From assembly GCA_003157295.1 (NCBI GenBank), contig PMJF01000071.1:1-11586 (forward strand): 11,586 nucleotides of DNA, written 5' to 3'. Position 1 is the stretch's first letter; the number at the start of each line of letters is the position of its first letter. The DNA is from Candidatus Moraniibacteriota bacterium. GTDB taxonomy: Bacteria > Patescibacteriota > Minisyncoccia > Moranbacterales > UBA11712. Shown here piece by piece: positions 1 to 6,106 of this stretch. The notes under the pieces are model-generated. The model saw only the letters and a program-made list of their open reading frames with translations. It ran no database searches and was not told where the DNA came from. Both the position numbers and the translations under genes were made by a program.

Positions 1-313
1 TCTCGATGATCCCGTTATGGACGAGATAAATATTTTTTCCGCAATCGCAATGAGGATGGGCATTTCGTTCCGAAGGTTTGCCGTGCGTCGCCCAACGAGT
101 GTGGGCAATTCCCAGATTGCCGGCAATTTCCCGGCCATTGATCTTATTTTCCAGTTCCACGACTTTTCCCACCGCCCTTTCCGTTGTAATTTTACCTTCA
201 TCCATAATTGAAATTCCGGCGCTGTCATAACCTCGGTACTCCAAACGCTTGAGGCCGTCCATCAAAATTGGAAGAGCTTTCTTTTTGCCGATGTAGGCTA
301 CAATTCCGCACAT
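1..313 (-). CDS. glmS: Glucosamine-fructose-6-phosphate aminotransferase (isomerizing), N-terminal part
   Basis: GlmS transfers the amide nitrogen of glutamine to fructose-6-phosphate, giving glucosamine-6-phosphate, the committed step towards UDP-GlcNAc; it is cytoplasmic. The gene runs off the left edge, so about 104 N-terminal residues of a normally ~600-residue protein are visible. They begin [17 protein letters not shown], where Cys2 becomes the N-terminal nucleophile of the class II (Ntn-type) glutaminase domain after Met removal. Family motifs follow: [10 protein letters not shown], then [16 protein letters not shown] and HNGIIE. The ATG start is fixed because the nucleophile must be residue 2. 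It lies 28 bp after glmM in an AT-rich gap with no clear Shine-Dalgarno sequence. The gap is too short for a glmS ribozyme, so control by that element is unlikely. The sugar isomerase (SIS) domains lie outside the window. Confidence 0.97.
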   Translation of the reverse strand, partial: MCGIVAYIGKKKALPILMDGLKRLEYRGYDSAGISIMDEGKITTERAVGKVVELENKINGREIAGNLGIAHTRWATHGKPSERNAHPHCDCGKNIYLVHNGIIE

Positions 314-341
314 ATATTTTTCTAATTAAAAAATTTAAATT

Positions 342-1709
342 TTATCCTAAATGTTCCCGTATGATCTTCGCAATTCTCCCGGCATGATCATCGATTTCTT
401 TTTCGCTTCTTCCTTCCACCATCACCCGGCATAAATTTTCTGTCCCTGAATACCGCACTAAAACCCGCCCATCTTCACCCAGTTCACTTTCCACTTCTTT
501 GATCACTTTCATTATTTCCGGGATGGTTTCGAGATCTGGTTTGCTTTTCACTTCTACATTGACCAGGAGCTTGGGAAACAAAGTGATCTCCCCGATGAGT
601 TCCGACAAGGTTTTTTGGAAATAACTCATCGCCGCAAGAAGCATCAGTCCCCCGACAATTCCGTCCCCCGTCGAATGGAAATTAGTGTAGATAATGTGTC
701 CGGATTCCTCCCCGCCTAAAACCGCTCCTTGCTTTCTCATCTCAAAGAATACCGGCCTGTCCCCAACCGCTGTCGCGAAATGACCAATGCCCAATTTTTT
801 GAGCGCGCTTATGAAACCGAGATTACTCATAACGGTCGTCACGACCAGATCATTTTTGAGCTGGCCTTTTTCTTTCAAAAATTTGGCGATGATATATATC
901 ATTTGGTCGCCCGTGAGCGTGTTTCCTTTTTCATCCACCGCGATCACCCGGTCTCCGTCTCCGTCAAAAGCCAGTCCCAGATCGGCTTTTTTATCGAGGA
1001 CGGTTTCACTCAGATTATCCGTATATTGCGATCCGCAACGGTAATTGATATTGCGCCCATTGTGCCTTGCATTGAGCAATTTTATCTCTTTTACGTTTTC
1101 TCCAAAAACGACTGGCGCGACCTCGGAGGTTGCTCCGTTCGAGCAATCAAGAACTATCTTAAGATTGCTTAAAAACGGTTTTTGGGAAATATTATCATCT
1201 TCAGAAATACTGGAAAAGTTATCTGACAAAAATTTTACGTATTTCCTCTCCGCTTCAGCCAAAACTTTTTTTGTCCCTGGAACCTCTTTTCTATTCTCGC
1301 TGGCTTTGTTTTCCGAAATATATTTTTCTATCTCTGCCTCTTCTTCGTCGCTGAACTTCGTTCCATCGCTCTTGAAAGGTTTGAGCCCGTTATATTCATA
1401 TGGGTTGTGCGAAGCCGAAACAACAATGCCCGCTCCCGCTTTTTCCTCGCCGACGAGAAACGAAACGCCCGGAGTCGGGATCACGCCGGCCAAGAGCGCC
1501 TCTGCTCCCGCCGAGATTATTCCCGCGGCCACCGCTTCCTCGAGCATCGGACCGGATTCGCGAGTGTCTTTCCCAATGACGATCTTCGCCGGTAGATTTC
1601 TTTTTCGACAAAAAAGCGCCATGGCCTTTCCGAACCTCGTTGCGATTTCCACGTTCATTTTTTCTCCGCCGACTATGTCTCTGATGCCGTCGGTGCCGAA
1701 TAATTTCAT
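342..1709 (-). CDS. glmM: Phosphoglucosamine mutase
   Basis: GlmM converts glucosamine-6-phosphate to glucosamine-1-phosphate, linking GlmS to the uridylyltransferase step. At 455 residues it has the normal family length. It opens MKLFGTDGIRD, the family signature. The phosphoserine loop SASHNP puts the catalytic Ser at residue 100. The metal loop DGDGDR spans 249-254, the sugar-binding loop GGEESGH spans 332-338, and the phosphate-binding RYSGTE is at 419-424. The order matches the four-domain alpha-D-phosphohexomutase fold. The RYSGTEN form and the pairing with glmS favour GlmM over phosphomannomutase. A slightly long, acidic linker (about residues 163-180) precedes domain 2. The start has no good SD and sits 20 bp after the nucleotidyltransferase gene, consistent with an operon. 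Confidence 0.96.
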   Translation of the reverse strand: MKLFGTDGIRDIVGGEKMNVEIATRFGKAMALFCRKRNLPAKIVIGKDTRESGPMLEEAVAAGIISAGAEALLAGVIPTPGVSFLVGEEKAGAGIVVSASHNPYEYNGLKPFKSDGTKFSDEEEAEIEKYISENKASENRKEVPGTKKVLAEAERKYVKFLSDNFSSISEDDNISQKPFLSNLKIVLDCSNGATSEVAPVVFGENVKEIKLLNARHNGRNINYRCGSQYTDNLSETVLDKKADLGLAFDGDGDRVIAVDEKGNTLTGDQMIYIIAKFLKEKGQLKNDLVVTTVMSNLGFISALKKLGIGHFATAVGDRPVFFEMRKQGAVLGGEESGHIIYTNFHSTGDGIVGGLMLLAAMSYFQKTLSELIGEITLFPKLLVNVEVKSKPDLETIPEIMKVIKEVESELGEDGRVLVRYSGTENLCRVMVEGRSEKEIDDHAGRIAKIIREHLG

Positions 1710-1729
1710 ACTATGAGTTCAATTCTTAA

Positions 1730-2428
1730 TTAAACAATAAATTTTTCGATTTCTGTCTGCGCTTTTTCAAGATCTTCAGGAGATCCTACCGACATCCATT
1801 CAGTTGCGGGGATAACTTTTATCTTATGCTTGTCCGCCATCTTGGCTAGCGTTTGCGGAAGGCCGAATTCTTTCTCGGTGATTCTTACGAGGTCATAATT
1901 GAAAAAGTCTTTGCTCAGAACCATTGCCCCTGTGTTAATAAGCTTGAATTCGAATGAATTCGGTTTTTCGATTATGTCCACCAAATTCCCTTCTTCATCC
2001 GTTTTTATCACGCCATATTTTCTTGGATCCTCCACTTCCCAACCGAGAACCGCAAAATCCTCAGCGCATAATTTTTCGATGTCCGATTTTAAGTAGAGAT
2101 CATCCCCGTTCAAAACCAGAAAATCTCCTTTGATCAGATCCTTGGCGCAGAAAACAGCGCCACCGGTTCCGTCTAGTTCGTCGTGCCTCACGTAAGTAAT
2201 TTTCTTTCCCTTATAATTGTCCTTGAAGTGCTCGCGGATATGATCGCCAAGATAGTTTATGACGAGAATTATCTCTTCGACCTGGTCTGGCACTGCGTCC
2301 AGAATGTATTCAAGGAGCGGCCGGCCATTCACGGGTAAAATGGGTTTGGGAAGGTCATAGGTGAGCGGCCTCATGCGAGTCCCTTTTCCAGCTGCCAAAA
2401 CAACGACCTGTTTCTTTTCATTTGCCAT
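1730..2428 (-). CDS. Sugar-phosphate nucleotidyltransferase (GlmU-like pyrophosphorylase domain only)
   Basis: A 232-residue NTP_transferase-fold enzyme, expected to join a nucleoside triphosphate and a sugar-1-phosphate into an NDP-sugar. The signature loop LAAGKGTRMRPLT starts at residue 11, with PKP at 27-29 supplying the usual catalytic lysine. GTGGAV (87-92), NGDD (107-110, first metal Asp), EKP (154-156) and NTGAMV (165-170) follow in order. The C-terminal metal motif, usually W-x-D-x-G, reads WMSVGSP (211-217), so the second metal-binding Asp is Ser here. There is no left-handed beta-helix acetyltransferase domain, which full GlmU (about 450 residues) has. Its place directly before glmM and glmS suggests a GlcN-1-P or GlcNAc-1-P uridylyltransferase role, but dTDP-, UDP-glucose or GDP-mannose enzymes share the fold, so substrate is inferred. 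It starts 35 bp after leuS, behind a hairpin, and no SD is evident. Confidence 0.85.
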   Translation of the reverse strand: MANEKKQVVVLAAGKGTRMRPLTYDLPKPILPVNGRPLLEYILDAVPDQVEEIILVINYLGDHIREHFKDNYKGKKITYVRHDELDGTGGAVFCAKDLIKGDFLVLNGDDLYLKSDIEKLCAEDFAVLGWEVEDPRKYGVIKTDEEGNLVDIIEKPNSFEFKLINTGAMVLSKDFFNYDLVRITEKEFGLPQTLAKMADKHKIKVIPATEWMSVGSPEDLEKAQTEIEKFIV

Positions 2429-2438
2429 AACATATCTT

Positions 2439-2459
2439 GACGGGAGCCAAACTCCCGTC
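2439..2459. repeat. Perfect hairpin between leuS and the nucleotidyltransferase gene
   Basis: GACGGGAG and CTCCCGTC form a perfect 8-bp stem around a 5-nt loop, starting about 4 nt after the leuS stop on the transcribed strand. No T-run follows on the minus strand, so it is not a canonical rho-independent terminator. On that strand an alternative short stem (ACTCC with GGAGT, loop GACG) shares the first arm, so the two structures exclude each other. It could be a palindromic repeat, an RNA-processing or stabilising hairpin, or a weak attenuator. Confidence 0.7.
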
Positions 2460-2463
2460 GGAG

Positions 2464-5400
2464 TTAAACCACAAAATTAATTAAACGATCGGGCACAAAA
2501 ATGACTTTTTTAATGGTCTTTGCGTCGATGTATTTTACTATTTTATCCTGTGCCAGCGCCAGTTCTTTCGCATCCTTTTCCTTGACACCCGCCGTGACCT
2601 CGATTTGATCGCGCACTTTGCCGTTTATTTGGATAATAAGCGAAATTTGCTCGTCTTTTAAATATTCTTTTTCTGGTTCTGGCCATTTTTCGAGGAATAC
2701 AGAAGTTTTATGACCAAGCCTTTCCCAGAGTTCTTCGGAGAAATGAGGAGCAAACGGAGAGAGCAAGATAATGAATTTTTCATAGTCATCTACACGGATA
2801 AATGTTGATAAAGATGATTCTAATTCGACCGAATCGGGAAATTGCTGGCTAGCTTCTGTTTTATATAATCCATTCAAAAAAATCATCATCTGGCTTATTG
2901 CTGTATTAAATCTAAAATTTTCAATATCTTCCGTGACTTTTTTAATGGTTTTATTTAAGATAATTTTAAGATTTTTTGGTGTATTTCCCTTGCTTTTATC
3001 ATTTTTCCATTTTTCTATATCGCACCAATTTTTAAACCATTCTTTGCCATTTTTTTCTTGCCTTCTTAGGTGTTCGAATATTCTGTCTAAAAATCTCCTC
3101 ATCCCCACCACCCCTTTCGTACTCCAGGCGATGTTTTGCGTGAAGGGCCCCATGAACATTTCATAAAGCCGAACCGAATCCGCTCCGTATTCTGAAATTA
3201 CTTCATCAGGATTGATGACATTTCCCCAGCGCTTGGACATTTTTCTTCCGTCTTCGCCCTGGATAAGTCCTACGTGGACTAATTTCTTGAAGGGCTCCTT
3301 TGTGGAAACCGCTCCGATGTCGTATAAAAATTTGTGCCAGAAACGGGCGTAAAGAAGATGCCGCGTGGCGTGTTCCGCTCCGCCGACATAAAGATCAACC
3401 GGCATCCATTTTTTTTCTTCTGATTTTCCCACCAATTCTTTGGCATTCTTGGGATCGATATAGCGAAGATAATACCATGAGGATCCCGCCCATTGCGGCA
3501 TGGTGTTCGTTTCGCGTTTTGCCGTGCAGCCGTCACCCTTCGTGTGATCACCCGCAGGGTGACACTTTGGACATTTCACGTTCACCCATTCTTTAATGCC
3601 GGCGAGCGGCCCTTCCCCCATTCCGGTCGGTTCGTATTTTTCCACTTTCGGAAGTTCGACCGGCAGATCTTTTTCCGGGACGCCGACCGTTCCGCACTTT
3701 TCGCAATGGATGATCGGGATCGGCTCACCCCAATATCTTTGCCGCGAAAAAACCCAGTCTCGCATCTTGAAGTTCACTTTCTTCCCGCCTATTCTTTCTT
3801 TCTCCAGCCACTTCACCATTTCCCCGCGGGCTTTTTCGGAGGTCAGCTCGTTATATTTTCCGGAATTTATTAGAACACCGGAATCGGTATACGCATCAAT
3901 ATTTTGAGCATAGGCTTTGGCCAGAAAAATATCATCCGGAATCGTAACAGAACTTGAAAGCAGATCACGCTTGACCCAAACGAGATCGTGCAGTTTTTCT
4001 TCTTCTTGGCTTATGGCCTCATTTTTTTCTGATAATAATTTGCAGACAACGCCTGTGGTTTTCACGTATCGATTCAGGTCTTTATGCGCGGCAAAAAATT
4101 CCGCGTGAAACTCTATCGGATGAATTCTTAAGACTTCGACGTCGGTATATCCGGTTTCCTCGGCTATTTCGCGCAATGCCGTTTGCTCGGGCGTTTCTTC
4201 ATTTTCTATCCCGCCAATTATAAAGGTTTTGGGTTTCTCCTTCCCCCATTCATCGCCCTTTAAGTTCAATGTAAGGACTTCCCCTTTTTTATTTTCCAAT
4301 ATTACATGAACAACTCTCCTTACTGTATTCTCTTTTCCCTTTCTCGGAGGATTGCTTTCGTCCAGGCTATACGGCGCCACCACTTGTTTGACCGGCAAAT
4401 TGTATTTCTTCGCGAATTCAAAATCCCGCTCGTCGTGCGCCGGGACAGCCATAACCGCGCCGGTTCCATAGTGGCCGAGGACGTAATCAGCAATAAACAA
4501 AGGAAGTTCTTCATCATTAAAAGGATTGATCACTTTTACGCCCTTGAGTTCAACCCCTGTTTTATCCTTCTGCAGATCGGTTCTCTCGAGATCCGTCTTG
4601 TTTTGCGCTTGGATAATATATTTTTCAACTTCTTTGTAGTTTTCGATTTGATCTTTTATTTTCTCGATAATTGGATGCTCCGGGCCTACGACGCAGTATG
4701 TACACCCGAAAATAGTATCGAGGCGAGTGGTAAAGACTTCGAGCCAGTCTTTTCCGTTGCCAATTTTGAATTTAATGGTCGCTCCCTCGCTTCTTCCGAT
4801 CCAGTTTTTTTGCTGGTCCACAATTGATTTTTCCCAATCCAAGTCTTCGCTGTCAAGATCTTCGAGCAGACGATCGGCATATTCTGTCATTTTGAGGACC
4901 CATTGGCGCATTTTTTTCTGGACCACCTGCGACCCACAGCGTTCACAAAGACCGTTTTCGAGATCCTCAAGCGCCAGTCCCGTTTTGCAGCTGGGGCACC
5001 AATTGATCGGCTCGTCGGATTCGTAGGCAAGACCTTTCTCGAACATCTTGAGAAAGATCCACTGCGTCCATTTATAATATTCCGGATCGGTCGTGTTGAT
5101 CTCTCGATCCCAATCGTATGTGAGCCCGAACAGCTCTAGCTGTTTTTTGAAAGTTTTGATGTTTTCTTTGACTGCCGCCTCAGGATGAATTTTGTTTTGG
5201 ATGGCATAGTTTTCCGCCGGCAAACCAAAAGCGTCCCAACCCATCGGATGTAGGACGGAATAGCCCTTGAGCATCTTGAATCTCGAAACAACATCGGTCG
5301 CGATATACCCCTTCGGATGCCCAACATGCAGCCCCGCTCCCGAAGGATAGGGAAACATATCCAAGGCATAGAATTTCTTATCGCGCGAATAGTCCTTATA

Positions 5401-5466
5401 TATGCCACTTTCCGCCCATTGCTTCTGCCATTTAGGCTCAATTTTCGCTGGATTATATTTATTCAT
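2464..5466 (-). CDS. leuS: Leucyl-tRNA synthetase with an inserted Nudix domain
   Basis: Class I synthetase that charges tRNA-Leu and hydrolyses mischarged products. It has 1000 residues from ATG at 5466, against about 800-870 for usual bacterial LeuRS. In order: N-terminal MNKYNPAKIEPKW; HIGH-type motif HVGH (47-50); zinc ribbon CxxC at 157/160 and 174/177; editing-domain motifs TTRLDT (246-251) and AHDERD (343-348, catalytic Asp345); an extra ~150-residue Nudix domain (about 366-522); AYTDSGVLINSG resuming the editing domain; a second Cys-pair region (588/591 and 632/635); QWAGSSWYYLRY; KMSKR at 742-746 (variant of KMSKS); an anticodon-binding helical domain and the C-terminal tRNA-contact domain. 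An in-frame palindromic insertion adds about HPAGDHTKGDG at 636-646. An upstream start at 5520 stays open but would translate a palindromic repeat; the family N-terminus supports 5466, preceded by a weak AGAAG. Confidence 0.95.
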   Translation of the reverse strand: MNKYNPAKIEPKWQKQWAESGIYKDYSRDKKFYALDMFPYPSGAGLHVGHPKGYIATDVVSRFKMLKGYSVLHPMGWDAFGLPAENYAIQNKIHPEAAVKENIKTFKKQLELFGLTYDWDREINTTDPEYYKWTQWIFLKMFEKGLAYESDEPINWCPSCKTGLALEDLENGLCERCGSQVVQKKMRQWVLKMTEYADRLLEDLDSEDLDWEKSIVDQQKNWIGRSEGATIKFKIGNGKDWLEVFTTRLDTIFGCTYCVVGPEHPIIEKIKDQIENYKEVEKYIIQAQNKTDLERTDLQKDKTGVELKGVKVINPFNDEELPLFIADYVLGHYGTGAVMAVPAHDERDFEFAKKYNLPVKQVVAPYSLDESNPPRKGKENTVRRVVHVILENKKGEVLTLNLKGDEWGKEKPKTFIIGGIENEETPEQTALREIAEETGYTDVEVLRIHPIEFHAEFFAAHKDLNRYVKTTGVVCKLLSEKNEAISQEEEKLHDLVWVKRDLLSSSVTIPDDIFLAKAYAQNIDAYTDSGVLINSGKYNELTSEKARGEMVKWLEKERIGGKKVNFKMRDWVFSRQRYWGEPIPIIHCEKCGTVGVPEKDLPVELPKVEKYEPTGMGEGPLAGIKEWVNVKCPKCHPAGDHTKGDGCTAKRETNTMPQWAGSSWYYLRYIDPKNAKELVGKSEEKKWMPVDLYVGGAEHATRHLLYARFWHKFLYDIGAVSTKEPFKKLVHVGLIQGEDGRKMSKRWGNVINPDEVISEYGADSVRLYEMFMGPFTQNIAWSTKGVVGMRRFLDRIFEHLRRQEKNGKEWFKNWCDIEKWKNDKSKGNTPKNLKIILNKTIKKVTEDIENFRFNTAISQMMIFLNGLYKTEASQQFPDSVELESSLSTFIRVDDYEKFIILLSPFAPHFSEELWERLGHKTSVFLEKWPEPEKEYLKDEQISLIIQINGKVRDQIEVTAGVKEKDAKELALAQDKIVKYIDAKTIKKVIFVPDRLINFVV
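3532..3563. repeat. Nested palindromic element inserted in frame in leuS
   Basis: Perfect outer arms GTCACCCT (3532-3539) and AGGGTGAC (3556-3563) enclose a central perfect palindrome GTGATCAC (3544-3551). The 32-bp unit lies inside leuS and encodes most of an 11-residue stretch that interrupts the second Cys-pair region, where LeuRS proteins usually read CPKCG-PAKRET. The reading frame is kept. This resembles palindromic elements known inside genes of other bacteria (for example the Rickettsia palindromic elements), but the family identity is unknown. Confidence 0.65.
3901..4371 (-). other. Nudix hydrolase domain embedded in the LeuRS editing domain
   Basis: LeuRS residues of about 366-522. 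The complete Nudix box is present at residues 418-440 (bases 4147-4215): Gly418, Glu424, Arg432-Glu433, Glu436-Glu437 and Gly439 match G-x5-E-x7-R-E-U-x-E-E-x-G-U exactly, so metal binding and catalysis look intact. Strand-rich flanks (TVRRVVHVIL before, LHDLVWVKRDLL after) fit the fold. The host editing domain resumes at AYTDSGVLINSG. The role of the insert is unknown; hydrolysis of a nucleotide-linked substrate, or a purely structural role, are possibilities. Boundaries are approximate. Confidence 0.88.
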
Positions 5467-5545
5467 ATTCTTCTGCTTGCCCGTCCGCAGCTTTAGCGAA
5501 GGCGGGCCACTTTTCTTCAATTTTTTTCGGGTCGTATTTTTCCAT
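5459..5545 (-). pseudogene. 28-codon leader ORF, remnant of a second leuS start
   Basis: An ATG ORF that begins MEKYDPKKIEEKW, a clear relative of the true leuS start MNKYNPAKIEPKW (9 of 13 residues identical), continues with PAFAKAADGQAEEYE encoded by a palindromic element, and ends in TAA. Its stop overlaps the leuS start: the leuS ATG lies inside the last codons, in another frame. The two N-termini differ at many synonymous positions, so this is not a fresh tandem copy. It may be the relic of a replaced leuS or a diverged duplicate. Because of the overlap it may now act as a translationally coupled leader peptide. No SD is evident for it. Confidence 0.7.
5479..5507. repeat. Imperfect palindromic element at the leuS start
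   Basis: Arms GCCCG (5479-5483) and CGGGC (5503-5507), extended by imperfect pairing, surround a CTTTAGC centre. The second arm reads GCGAAGGCGGGC. From memory, near-identical palindromes of the form GCCCGCC-GAAGC-TTTA-GCGAAGGCGGGC are abundant between and within genes of Patescibacteria contigs. Here it forms the second half of the leader ORF and lies immediately before the true leuS start. Confidence 0.6.
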
Positions 5546-5558
5546 ATTTATGATAAAG

Positions 5559-5603
5559 CTACTCTTTTAGCTTAGCCTGTTTCAGTGTTTCTTTCAAGGC
5601 CAT
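5559..5603 (-). other. Possible 14-codon micro-ORF or gene-end remnant
   Basis: ATG at 5603 opens MALKETLKQAKLKE, closed by TAG at 5559, 13 bp before the leader ORF. The frame extends upstream without a stop for about 15 more codons to a TGA, and the sequence (SIKVKD before MALKETLKQAKLKE) has the look of an amphipathic coding helix. It could be a short leader, the eroded 3' end of a lost gene, or chance. There is no SD and no family match that I recognise. Confidence 0.2.
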
Positions 5604-5617
5604 ATCTTTGACTTTAA

Positions 5618-5645
5618 TTGAAAATTCGGCGATACTTTTTATAAG
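5618..5645 (+). promoter_or_regulatory. Candidate sigma-70-type promoter for the plus-strand ORF
   Basis: TTGAAA (5618-5623) and TATAAG (5640-5645) are each one base from consensus and are separated by 16 bp, placing a start near 5652. An overlapping weaker alternative is TTGACT (5608-5613) with GATACT (5631-5636), spacer 17. It is the best promoter match I saw in the intergenic sequence and faces the ORF beginning at 5694. Confidence 0.5.
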
Positions 5646-5650
5646 AAATA

Positions 5651-5670
5651 GGGCTCAACTGGGCTAAACT
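5651..5670 (+). repeat. Imperfect 10-bp tandem repeat in the 5' leader
   Basis: GGGCTCAACT is followed directly by GGGCTAAACT, one mismatch. It lies between the predicted transcription start and the SD of the plus-strand ORF. Two copies only; a regulatory role is speculative. Confidence 0.4.
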
Positions 5671-5674
5671 ACCC

Positions 5675-5686
5675 AAGGAGGGAGGT
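5675..5686 (+). promoter_or_regulatory. Strong ribosome binding site that fixes a TTG start
   Basis: AAGGAGGGAGGT contains a full GGAGGT whose end lies 7 nt before TTG at 5694. This is much stronger than any site before the housekeeping genes here and is the main reason to accept the TTG start rather than the internal ATG 24 codons later. Confidence 0.75.
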
Positions 5687-5693
5687 AAACAAA

Positions 5694-5957
5694 TTGGATC
5701 ATTTTGATCATTGTGATGTTACGGAACCCTGCACACTGACAGCAGAAGGAAATTTGCGGGAAAAAATGACAAGGCCAGAGCTTGAGGAGTTGCTCAGGGA
5801 AAAGCTGCCGCTTTGGACCGCAATTTCGACCAGCATTGAACAGTCCCGGTTCAAAGTGGAAATACCTCGCTTTTTCCCGAGGAATTACCCTGGTTTTGCT
5901 GAGCTGCTCAGGTCGCGAATTGGCCAACCTCGATCCGTAGTCATAAGTTTGAGATGA
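5694..5957 (+). CDS. Hypothetical protein, 87 residues
   Basis: The only convincing plus-strand gene. I do not recognise the family. It starts at TTG behind a near-perfect SD and a promoter-like sequence, and is followed by a rho-independent terminator at 6052-6089, so expression as a single gene is likely. The product has a short N-terminus with an HFDHCDVTEPC stretch (Cys7, Cys13; possible metal binding but unproven), a charged helix MTRPELEELLREKLPLW (25-41), and a basic C-terminal half with RFFPRNYPGF and FAELLRSRIGQ. No signal peptide or membrane segment is visible. It is divergent from leuS and convergent with the neighbouring carbonic-anhydrase-like gene. AGG and CGG arginine codons are more frequent than in the atp genes, a weak hint of separate origin. 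Confidence 0.65.
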   Translation: MDHFDHCDVTEPCTLTAEGNLREKMTRPELEELLREKLPLWTAISTSIEQSRFKVEIPRFFPRNYPGFAELLRSRIGQPRSVVISLR

Positions 5958-6010
5958 ATAATGATAAGGCTTATATGGATTAGGCCGAATTCACCCAAAC
6001 AAAATAGAAA

Positions 6011-6031
6011 GGCGGAGCCAGTTATTCCGCC
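6011..6031 (-). other. Small hairpin in the convergent intergenic region
   Basis: GGCGGA (6011-6016) pairs with TCCGCC (6026-6031) around a 9-nt loop. On the minus strand the hairpin is followed by TTTCTATTTTG, so it could be a weak backup terminator for the minus-strand gene ending at 6166. Weak evidence. The rest of 5958-6051 shows nothing that I can assign. Confidence 0.3.
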
Positions 6032-6051
6032 AAATCTCTGTAATCCCCCAC

Positions 6052-6089
6052 CGCCGAGGCTCCACACGAGCCCCGGCGCTGTTTTTTTT
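6052..6089 (+). terminator. Rho-independent terminator of the plus-strand ORF
   Basis: An 11-position GC-rich stem (6052-6062 with 6068-6078, one A/C mismatch, loop CACAC) is followed after three bases by eight T residues. It lies about 95 bp after the stop of the ORF at 5694-5957, on the same strand. Confidence 0.8.
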
Positions 6090-6106
6090 CGGGGAAATTT
6101 TTTTTG

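Noticed and set aside
314..341. glmS ribozyme or other riboswitch before glmS
   Set aside because: Only 28 bp separate glmM and glmS, far too short for the ribozyme core.
1045..1716. Long plus-strand open frame of 223 codons opposite glmM, with a second one at 729-1172
   Set aside because: Both are antisense shadows of glmM, whose motifs are all intact; their translations resemble no family and no SD precedes them.
4306..4827. Plus-strand open frame of 173 codons opposite leuS
   Set aside because: Lies wholly within conserved leuS sequence on the other strand; low-complexity product with no initiation signals.
5467..5520. Extension of leuS to an upstream ATG at 5520
   Set aside because: The extra 18 residues are translated from the palindromic repeat (for example SLKLRTG), and LeuRS proteins start at the KYNPAKIEPKW block.
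5664..5927. Minus-strand open frame opposite the 87-residue plus-strand ORF, and another at 5885-6133
   Set aside because: Neither has a start signal; the first covers the plus-strand SD and gene, and the second runs through the plus-strand terminator.
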